The position numbers and the translations under genes were made by a program. This document shows, piece by piece, positions 50,235 to 59,472 of a DNA stretch of 64,000 bases. The notes below the pieces were generated by a model that was not told the origin of the DNA, ran no database searches, and was given only the letters and a program-made list of their open reading frames with translations. Within the stretch, counting starts at the first letter, position 1. The number at the start of each line of letters is the position of its first letter. The DNA comes from Mugil cephalus (taxonomy: Eukaryota; Chordata; Actinopteri; Mugiliformes; Mugilidae), in NCBI RefSeq assembly GCF_022458985.1, contig NC_061771.1:21711501-21775500 (forward strand). Direction: 5' to 3'.

Positions 50235-50478
50235 CTGATCAGTGAAGTCTATCTTGCCTTATCTTATAGTCAGACAGGTGAACAGGCATGTACCAGGAAG
50301 TAGAATAAGAACTGAAAACAACACAGGCACTAAAACTGCCACGTAGATATTGGGAAGCAAATACTAAAACCTGTAAGTTCCATATAAGTGACAATGATGT
50401 GACTCTATTTAGAGACAGATATAGACAGGACTGCACAGTAAGGACAAGCAAAACAAGCAACTGTTTGTGGAAAAAAAG
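50235..50478 (-). repeat. Inverted head of module B, second copy
   Basis: Reverse complement of the start of B. It meets the direct B copy at 50479, making an inverted pair around about 50480. Confidence 0.8.
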
Positions 50479-51500
50479 AGTCACATCATTGTCACTTATA
50501 TGGAACTTACAGGTTTTAGTATTTGCTTCCCAATATCTACGTTGGAGTTTTAGTGCCTGTGTTGTTTTCAGTTATTATTCTACTTCCTGGTACATGCCTG
50601 TTCACCTGTCTGACTATGCAACCCAACCGACTATAAGATAAGGCAAGATAGACTTCACTGATCAGGACAACAATGTTACGCTTTGGTTATAGGTTATTCA
50701 GGCACATATTGACCAGGTGGGTCAGTCAGTCAGTCGGTCAGTCGGTCAGTCAGTCGATCATAGATCTGTTCTCCACCAGCAAAGAGACCCGATGGGTGCA
50801 GGCAGAGACTCCTCAGAGTCTCCACATCCATCAGGTCTCTTTGCTAGTGGACAGCTGATCTGTTGTCTCTGTGGCCAGTGGCACAGAGTCGTACCCCCCT
50901 CCATACAGTGATGGTGAGGGGTCCTGAAATGTCCATTGAAAGATGGACTCTGACAAACTACTGTCGAGGGCTTCTATTTAAAACCTCTGTTCCTCTGTGG
51001 CCATACGACATGATGACCTCATGATGACGTCATGAAAGAGAAAGCCCTGTTCGTCTCCATAGCAACTGTCAACTAAGTATTTTCGAAATGTGTAAACAAA
51101 CTGGCTCATGTCATGTCGATAGTTTAACTTCATAATTAAACCTCGGAGACATCTGCTGGACACGCTGGCGTGGACATAATGTGACGGACTGTTTTCTCAC
51201 TTCCTGGTTTATTTACAGCTTGACCTCAGCTGACCTCGTATGTCTGTGAATTTAAACCAGCGATAAAAACCCTTCAAACGGTGAAAGCCTTTCAGTTATT
51301 TCTGTATGACAGTAATAAATATCCATCCTTTCATCTGTGTTAGCCACTTGGTTCTCTTGTATTCAGACAGATGATTGAATCATTCTTCTGGTTGAGTACG
51401 TGCAGGTGCAACATAAGTTAAATTCTGTGTGAGTTTTGGAGTCAAATGAGCAGTTTTATGTGCACTGCTCCGTTTTTGTGAGTATAACATGTGGAGAACT
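50479..51500 (+). repeat. Array module B, copy 11, with an empty gypsy site
   Basis: GTCA tract 50720-50759 and CRE 51025-51032. The gypsy target reads TGTATGACAGTAATAAA near 51303-51319, uninterrupted. An extra ~80 bases at 51424-51505 are absent from other copies. Confidence 0.75.
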
Positions 51501-51504
51501 AACT

Positions 51505-51742
51505 GTAAGGGTTTAAAGAAATGAAACTGCAAACACAAATCAATAAAGTTGTTTTATTTACATGACATGAAAAAATGTACGTTTAATATCAAACGACACG
51601 AACTCGTTAACACTCGTCAACATATAGACTATAAAGTGCATCCTGTTGCTGCCCTTGTCATTATTCATAGGTTGTTACTTGTCCGCCCGCTTGAGATCAA
51701 ATCGGGCTGTATGTGGCCCTTGAACTAAAATGAGTTTGATAC
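51505..51742 (-). mobile_element. Module D copy 6: hAT-type relic in the GTPase 3' flank, empty site
   Basis: Runs through TTGAACTA (51720-51727) to the hAT-type end. It carries a minus-strand AATAAA at 51553-51558 that could serve the GTPase transcript. This appears to be the parental context of the D copies. Confidence 0.65.
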
Positions 51743-51889
51743 CCCTGCCTTAGATTATAATAAATATGAAAAAGTTTTCGTCCTTCCAGGACAATAAAGT
51801 TCCACTTCGGGACCTTTCCACCTCTGGACAGCAGGTAGGTGGGTGGGTGATGACCAGCAACACCTGAACACCGGAAGTCCGGAGCGTTT

Positions 51890-52528
51890 CTACGACAGGA
51901 CGCAGCTGTCGTGCTTCTTCAGCGGGGGTCTCTTCTTCGCTGCCGTTCTCGGTATCGTGTCCCTGCGTCTCAACACTGCGGGGCTCAGCCGGTGCGGCAC
52001 ATTCACCTGCTGCAGCAGCGCGCTGAACACGCCCACAGCGTTCCCACCTGTGCGCGCGGACGCCTCCACAAAGTTGGCGTCCCACTCCCCCTCCACCGTG
52101 GCCATGGCCCCCACCGCGGGCACCACGCGACCCTCCGCCTCGGTCAGGTCCGCCTTGCTGCCGACCACCGTGATGGGCGCGCTCTTGTCGCCCCGCAGCT
52201 CCAGGATCTCGTCGCGGAGCCTCCGCACCTCCTCGAAGGACGCGGCGTCATCCACGGCGTACACCAGCGCGAAAGCGTCGCTGTTCCGGATGCGCAGCTG
52301 CCGCATGGCCGGGAACGAGTAGCTCCCGCTAGTGTCTAAAATCTCCAGACGCGTCTTCCCGGTGCTCGCGAGGTTGTCGTACTCCAGCACGTGGAGCTCC
52401 TCGACTGTGCGCGTGTACTTGTGCTCGAAGCGGTCGCGGAGGAAGCGGTGGATGAGCGCGCTCTTCCCGACCCCCGCTGCTCCGAGGAACACCAGCCGGA
52501 CGGTGACGGGATGTCCCGACTGAGACAT
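51890..52528 (-). CDS. Ras-like small GTPase (RASD/Di-Ras-like), intronless, intact
   Basis: A single open frame of 212 residues. The ATG at 52528 is chosen because the family core starts right after it (TVRLVFLGAAGVGKSAL) and a TATA box lies 50 bases upstream; an in-frame upstream ATG at 52699 would precede the TATA box. Visible: P-loop GAAGVGKS (16-23), effector-loop Thr in YTRTVEE, a G3 box DTSGS instead of the usual DTAGQ, G4 as GSKAD instead of NKxD, and G5 as EASARTG. The C-terminus is basic (KKRPPLKK) and ends CVLS, a CAAX box suited to farnesylation and membrane attachment. DTSG and FPAMR recall RASD1/RASD2 (Dexras/Rhes) and Di-Ras proteins. The altered G3 may lower GTP hydrolysis, as inferred for those families. 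The exact orthologue is uncertain. Pieces of this gene are scattered in the adjacent array. Confidence 0.88.
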   Translation of the reverse strand: MSQSGHPVTVRLVFLGAAGVGKSALIHRFLRDRFEHKYTRTVEELHVLEYDNLASTGKTRLEILDTSGSYSFPAMRQLRIRNSDAFALVYAVDDAASFEEVRRLRDEILELRGDKSAPITVVGSKADLTEAEGRVVPAVGAMATVEGEWDANFVEASARTGGNAVGVFSALLQQVNVPHRLSPAVLRRRDTIPRTAAKKRPPLKKHDSCVLS

Positions 52529-52577
52529 GCTGAGCCGAGGACGTGAGTCGTGTGTCACCCTCTGTCTTTCTGCGACT

Positions 52578-52585
52578 CTTTTATA
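52578..52585 (-). promoter_or_regulatory. TATA box of the Ras-like GTPase gene
   Basis: TATAAAAG on the minus strand, 50 bases upstream of the ATG, in a GC-rich setting. The 5' UTR would be about 20-30 bases. Confidence 0.65.
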
Positions 52586-52740
52586 GGCGGCTCCGCAACG
52601 ACCAGCCCCTATTACCTCCCACCCTCCTCTGCCCTGCGCGTGATATTGAGCACGATTAAAAACACACCACTCACAGAGTGGAACGTGCACTGGAAACACA
52701 AGTGATTCATGAATATATAGTGTTTTTTCTTTCCTTTTTT

Positions 52741-53990
52741 AACTCGACAATAACCTCTCAGGGCCGATATTAGCTCGACTCACTCTTACCACAAACATGC
52801 GCCCTTGTTTGCATCACGAGTCAAGGAGCTTTTTCTCGGGAACCTCAAATAAACCATTTCCGCAACATAGTTTATGAACGTGCTGGAGATCGGCTGATAA
52901 TCATACTTAAAGGTCATGTTGTTTGTCAAACAGACAAAAGCAGGCGCGTTTCAGATTTCGTGTAGCCTCCTATAGCCAACTCAAATAATAGCCTATAGGA
53001 AGGAGACACTGTAGACGTAGACTTTATTCATCCACAAGGGAAATGACTTGGTCACAGTAGTTTTGTTTGACATAAACAAACACTCTTGAGAAGTAAAATA
53101 AAATAAAATAAAAAATACAACATAATATAATAATATACAAATAAATATATGTAAATAATATAAATATATAATAAAATAGTAAAATATAATTAAATAAATC
53201 AATTTGCATATGAACAAACGTACAAGAAATAGAGACAGAATTAAACAGATTGATGATTAATAGAACTGTCCTGCACTAGAGCATAGCTTTGTGACTATTT
53301 ATAGTTCGCGTTGTGTTGAAACAGCATCAGGGAAGTGGCGATTCAACTGTTTGACATGTTTCCGTTATTTGGCCAAGCTCATTGACTTAAAAGGGGGGCT
53401 GTCAAAATGATAGAAACAGTGCAACACAATTCTACTACAAACCACAATGAACACACGGTTCAACAGCTCTCCCTGATTTTAATAAAACGCTCAGTAACCA
53501 ACCCCGATCTTCATGCAGGATTATTATTATTATTTTTCTTATTATTATCATTATTTTCAACCACCACAGCCTCCATCACACAGGTGACCTGACGTGCCAC
53601 GCATTACACTCGGCCATCGCTTTGTTTTTCTTCATTTGGCTCATTTCCCTCATTGCTTTTACTCTCGGTTCACCGTCTCTCACATGGTTTTGTTATTGTG
53701 CTCCTAGGAACCGGCGGCCCGGCTGGAGTGCGCCTCGCCATAAAGAGACGGCCATTCATGCACACACGACCGAGAAACGCACACGTGCGCTCGTATTTAC
53801 TCCAGGCGTGAGTCATGGAAGGTTTCTCTTTTCCTGCAAAGATCTGCTGTTTGATACAAACACGCGCTTCCCGTTGCGCGTTGTCACCTGTTGAAAAAAA
53901 CACACATGGGAGCACGACGTTACGGGAAACACTCTAATTGTAGATTCAGATGGAACCGTCTGGACAATCAGACGGCTGCGATATGAGCGG
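52741..53990. other. Intergenic spacer with a LINE-type tail
   Basis: At 53012-53270 a minus-strand LINE-type end (CCCTTGTGGATGAATAAAGT, then A/T-rich simple sequence on the plus strand at 53095-53190). No supportable gene in the remainder; short open frames here have no recognisable motif. Confidence 0.5.
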
Positions 53991-54138
53991 CTGAGTGGAC
54001 CCCACCCTGCATGATTTCTTGAGAAGCACTTAGTGACATGATGAAGTCAAACAGACTGATAGCACGTCAGATGGAGAGCGGGGATTGGGATTTCAAAATA
54101 GCACTCGGGGTAATATAAAGCCAACAATGAGGTTTTAT

Positions 54139-54237
54139 TCATCATCATCATCATCATCATCATCATTATTATTATTATTTTTATTATCATTATTTTTATT
54201 ATTATTATTATTATCATTATTTTTATTATATTATTAC

Positions 54238-54298
<61 letters not shown>

Positions 54299-54300
54299 TT
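54139..54300. repeat. ATC/ATT trinucleotide microsatellite
   Basis: About 160 bases of CAT then TTA repeats with a few interruptions. The poly-Asn and poly-Tyr translations are artefacts of the repeat. Confidence 0.95.
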
Positions 54301-54988
54301 TATGTAGTAGTAGTAGTTGTGTCACAAGATGCAGTTAACAATATTTCACTGGTCTCATTCTGACCTGAACTCTCTAGACGTGGCTATCGCTGGGCAAATA
54401 CATGTTATGATAATTCGTCAACGTGAGTGTGCAGTTGCGTTAGTTTGTTCTTTTTCTTATCTCTACCCTTGAAGAAGGTCTGTGCAATAACACGAGGGAG
54501 CAAATAAGTCAGGACCGAATTAAACAGACCGAAGTCATTGAGACCCCGAGCGCAACAACCCTTTCAGCAGCGTCCTTCAGTGCAAACCCGTTAAATGTTC
54601 GTGACAGATAAGACATAAATCTCATATCAATTTCCCAGTGAGTACCGATTAATCAGTGCGTCTTCCTCCGTTGATAACCAAGAACTTTAGAGAAGTGGAG
54701 TCCTGATCTGATAAGATGTGGCTGTAGCTACGTCACATAAAGTTGGTGATATGTTGTGTTAAAGGGTCGTTCTCAAACTCATTACAGAAATATAACTAGT
54801 TTAATTAGGATTAGATAAAAACCGATGTGTCTATTTACTTTTGGTCATATAGTGCATCAAGTGAAACCAGTTTTAAATCACCTACACATAATCTACAGCA
54901 GATGGCAGCAGCGGACACGTTAAAACAGGCGAACAGTCTGATGTACTCGTTCAGAGCAGATACACTGGAAAATGACTGCCTTTAGAAA
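54301..54988. other. Intergenic; nothing recognised
   Basis: No coding frame, RNA gene or transposon end found. Confidence 0.4.
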
Positions 54989-55396
54989 TATACACCGATC
55001 ATACATAACAATATGACCACATTCCTAATATTGTGTAGGTCTCCCTTGTGCCTCCAAAACAGTTGTGACTCATCAGTGAGTGGACATGGGCCCTCTGAGG
55101 GCGTCTTGTGGAGTCTGGTAAAAGAAAAGTTGTTAGTGGGGGTCTTTGGTCAGTTTGGGATCTAGTGAATTTGGAGGTCAACAACATGTGCTGTTGTTCC
55201 TAAACCATGTTTGTGTGTGTGTGTCTGTGTCAGGCTGCATCTTGCTGGGGATGGCTGCTGCCATCAAGGAGTGTTATTGTGGTACATACCTAAGTAACAA
55301 GAATGTCAGGTCCAAGAGTTTGCCAGCAAAAATGGTCAGTGTTATCGTTACTTCTCCTGTCAGTGGTCATAATGTTATGCTTGATCGGTGGTGTAA
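54989..55396. mobile_element. Family R inverted-repeat element
   Basis: Starts TACACCGATCATACATAACA and ends GTCATAATGTTATGCTTGAT followed by CGGTG, an inverted match of about 30 bp. The interior matches the copy at 4918-5442. Non-coding. Confidence 0.75.
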
Positions 55397-57736
55397 TTTA
55401 ATGTATGAATGAAAACCAGTTCCTCCCACGTTTTGACTGTGCTGATCGTGTCGGTCCAAGTATTTGGACTGGCCTGCAGTGCAATCCGAGAAGGATAGGG
55501 AGAAAAAAATCTCAATTACAACTGAAGGACTGGTGAGAGAAGAAGATCATCCCAAGCACAGACAAGGAACGACATATTAAGCCAGAGACTGAGAAAATAA
55601 ACACACATCACATACAAAAGGAAAAAAAAAAAAAAAAAAACCTTGCCGGCCCAGGTAAGAAATTCTACATCTGCCACCGTTCTCACTCTCCTTGATCACC
55701 CTCTTTCTCTTCTTTCATTTCCTGCTTTTGTCTCTTTCTGCTGTTTATTCTCTCTTCCACTCCGGTGCCATATTTTCTGGCAGGCATTTTTGGCTCCAGC
55801 TGGACATGTGTTTTCTCTTTACACACAACGCCCCCTTCCAACCCCCACCCTCAAAAAAAAAACAAAAAAACGACTAACTGAAAAGGACGGAGACTATTGA
55901 ATTAATATAAGCACAATGGATGGTCCAATTCATTTGGGGACTATCGCATGTCTGTGCTCATCCTCAGGCTCTTTATTTACCAAGTCTTCTTCCAGTCATT
56001 TAGCATGTAAGCAGCACCCACGCAACACTCAGCATCGCACGGTTTATTTGATGTATTGATCTATGAGCGTCTGTTATATTCCTGAAAATGCATCCTCTTT
56101 CGTCCCTGCTATCACTTGTTACCATGGCAACGTGAAGTGATCCCGCGGCGTAAAATGAAGGGTGCTCATTTTTATTCGCTCTCGTGTGCAGTGTGAGTCC
56201 AAATTCACATGCGAAGTTTTGCATAAACTCATTTTTGTTGTGGGGCGAGTTGAACTCAGAGAGTTGAGTTTCCTCTGCAGAAGGACAGAGAAAGTAGAGT
56301 AGGTTACCTCCCTCTCCACCTCGCATTCCTGTTTCTTCTACAGTTCTGGATCAGCGAAATCTCAAGAGGACATGATGCAAGCTCTTTCTTTTTTTTCTTT
56401 TTTTTTTTTCTTCTCCCACACACAAATGGCTTTTTCAAAACCATGACAATGAATTTTCTTGTTGAATCACGATGGTTGCCAGACTGAGAGTGCCCATAGC
56501 CCCTAAAAGGAAGAGATAATGGGCAGCCACCCACATTCAATTCAGGCTAAGAGCGAAAGGGACATGTGACCTGGTGCAACAATTAACTAGTTGTTTTGGT
56601 TTGACAGCGTGCAGTATAAAAGTACAGATCTGATACTTTCCCTCTTGGCTCAAGCTCTGAGATTTTTAGCCCTTTGTGCAAGATCATTATATGATTGCAC
56701 TACTTAGAGCTTTTCCTGTTATCGGTTTTATTTTTTTTCTAGGATTGATTCATTCAAATTACAAAAAAGACTAGTACTGTTAACAACTAGGGGCAGGTTT
56801 TTAAAGTCAAGTTGCTGATGACATCACTAATAAAGAAACAGTGCAACAATGAAATCTATATTCCTGACCTGCTGAGAACAGACAGAATGAGCTACATACT
56901 GTGCTCTGCAGATATGTATAGCCTGTATAAAAATAGGCCGGACGTCAGCACCGTCAATTGCATTTAATAGTCCTCCACAGTGGTTTGTAAGATGGGGTAG
57001 TGTAGCTGGCGTCAAAATATGCAGTATTTCTCTGCCTTCTCGCTCTACTGCAACTGAAGGTCTTATGACTTAAAAAATTAAATTCACCAGCAAATTGTTT
57101 ATTAGGAGCCTTCTTCTCTCTGTTACTGCAGGGCATTTGGTTGGTTGTTGAGAGGATTCGGACCGTTCCTCCGCTAGCGTTAGCAGATCAGATGAGTGTA
57201 GGAATGTTGCAGCAGTACTTTTGTTGTATTTCAGAACTGACTTACTTATTTAGGGCACCATGGTTGCATTATGCACAGTTGATGAACACACTGGAATCCT
57301 CACCTGTCTTCTAGGAGGCATCCATGTTGTTATTGTCACATGATCGGTGATTAGTCGACATGATGCTTAAAGCCTCATGTAACAGGAGAGAAGTCATATA
57401 AGCCCTAATGGTAACTTGTGACGCCATAGTTTGAGTTACATGCTACCATTAGCATAGTAGCATGCACAGAATGTCAATGTAGACACAACTGATTCTCAAT
57501 TAATTCAAAATGAGAACAAAATCCAAAGATGCAAAGAGTTTGAGTGGAGCATAGGTGATCGAATGATGTCTTGGTGGACTACAAGTAACTTTAACACGCC
57601 ACTTAATGTAGAAGTTATGTAAAAATTCAAACCCTTTTAAGACGTCAACATTGGGGAAATTTGCTCCAGAAACCAAGCCTTTGTAAATATGTTAATATGT
57701 TTATTAATGCGATTTAACGCACTTTTGGAGCCATTC
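55397..57736. other. Intergenic; possible conserved regulatory block
   Basis: No gene supported. A-runs occur at 55621-55640 and 55852-55869, T-runs at 56388-56409. The stretch 56050-56250 is less AT-rich, contains a perfect X-box palindrome and looks unlike a repeat. Confidence 0.4.
56118..56131. promoter_or_regulatory. Perfect palindromic RFX X-box
   Basis: GTTACCATGGCAAC fits the RFX consensus GTTRCCATGGYAAC on both half-sites and is further framed by CACTT and AAGTG. Confidence 0.55.
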
Positions 57737-58355
57737 TCAAGTGGCTTTTTGTGGAACTGCAGTTTGTTTACATGATAGCATTTGCTCATAGCACAAAACG
57801 TCCTCACAATTCACATATTTTGTGCAAAAAGGGAAAACTTTATTGCCGTTTTAACTAAGATCAGTTCAAATTTAAAGGCATGAAGGAGAAAAGACTGAAT
57901 GCTCCATAGAAGGCACAGTCACACTGAGGCCCATGAGCCAGCCTCAAGTGGCTATTTGTGGAACTGCAGTTTTTTTACATTTGCTAAATAGCGCAAAAAT
58001 TCCCTGCAAATCACATATTTTGTGCCAGTCCATTTGTTTGATTTTTTTTTTCATGTATATATCTCTTACAAAATGGTGACCAGACAGACTGACACCAGCA
58101 ACCATTGACCTACACTGCTACCATGGCTAAAATCAGTTGCTCCTTGTAACAATCAGGCTTTGGCTGGTTTTCTTAAAACGAAATAGCTCAACATGAGAAC
58201 TTTAAAAATGAAGATGAATAAAACACACAAAAAAAAATAAGAGGAGAAGGTTCACTGTTAAGAGGGAAAACTTTATTGGCGTTTTATCTCAGATCAGTTG
58301 AAATGTAAGAGCATGAAGGAGAAAAGACTGAATGCTCCATAGAAGGCACAGTCAC
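57737..58355. repeat. Local partial duplication
   Basis: TCAAGTGGCT...GTGGAACTGCAG occurs at about 57737-57767 and 57947-57973. A ~90-bp block (AAACTTTATTG to GGCACAGTCAC) occurs at 57835-57932 and 58266-58355. No coding content. Confidence 0.8.
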
Positions 58356-59472
58356 GATGACGGCCAGAAACACGACTCTACCATATCGTCTAAGGCAGAC
58401 AATTCATCACCACCAACATGTGCTTTTAACTCGGTTCAAATGGACACTTTCTCATTGTGCTGTCGTGTCACAATTAGATTTAATTTATTCATGACAGCAG
58501 CGTCTACGTATGTATTTATGTGCATTTAAGTATGTCCTGTGTGCTCATTAGGCCTTATCCAACACTCGCTCGGCCGAGAAGGCTCCTCCGCTCAATGGGT
58601 GCATTTAAAAGCTCCTTTCAGTCACCTCCATGAGTTTCCTCTTGGAATATGATTAAAACATGTTAATCATCTCGGGAGACAGGAGGGAGGCCTAAGTGGA
58701 TCTACAGTTGAAGGAAAACCTGTAGCCACTGACTGAAGATGCATCTCTGAGGAGATTTTGTCTGCACACTGACAACCAACGAAGCAAAACTGGAAAGTGC
58801 ACAGGCCGGAAAAAAAAAAGCCCAATCTGCCACCTTAACCCCTTTCTGTATTTCTATGGTTACAATGTTTTGTTTTTCATCCAGAGACAAAGAAAGCATT
58901 ATTTACAGCAGAAGCATGTAAATCAGTAGCGTCCCTTTATCCAAGTGCTTTATGCATTTTAGTATGAAGGAGAAGAAGAAGAAGAAGAAGAGATGAAAGC
59001 AGAGTTAGAGCCAGTGGGACATTTATCGGGAGAAGGTTAGATATCGTAAGTTATGAGTTATATCATGTCACCAGTAGATAGCACAGATAGGCACGACTAA
59101 TAACAGCAGTTGTCCTGACGTCCACCAGGTACAGCTTGTGTTAAATATGACTGGAGGTGAAACAAGTAATGTGTAACTGACCACACTATAACACATTCAT
59201 TGAAACAGCAAGTGATTGAGAATTCAAAACTCCAGTAAAAAGCCCAGTAAGAAGAGATAATGAAAGTAAAAAAAAAAAAAAAAACACCTGTAGCGCTTTG
59301 GTGCCATGACTTCCAGTTTATCGCTTTCAGGTCCCACCACACATCCATCCAAACAACTTCACAACTACACACACATGCACGCGCACGTATGCAAAAAAAC
59401 AAACAACAACAACAACAACAAAAGAAAATAAAAGAACAGCTAGTTTGATGCATTGTGTCCGACTGTGCTTTC
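58356..59472. other. fascin 3' flank and 3' UTR
   Basis: Contains a GAA repeat (58967-58990), an A run at 59266-59283 and CAA repeats near 59401-59420. I cannot fix a polyadenylation site. Nothing coding. Confidence 0.45.

Larger units (their letters stand above)
21264..51742. repeat. Mosaic segmental-duplication array
   Basis: About 30 kb built from reused blocks: module A (TTTGATAGCTTCAGG... block), module B (GTCA tract plus hairpin plus CRE), module D (a hAT-type relic end), gypsy relics, gene-carrying transposons and parts of the neighbouring GTPase gene. Block order is similar but not identical between repeats, and two stretches are inverted. Shared indels show that pairs of blocks have a common ancestor. 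Individual members are listed separately. Confidence 0.85.

Noticed and set aside
54047-54363. Poly-Asn and poly-Tyr open frames
   Set aside because: Both are translations of the ATT/ATC microsatellite.
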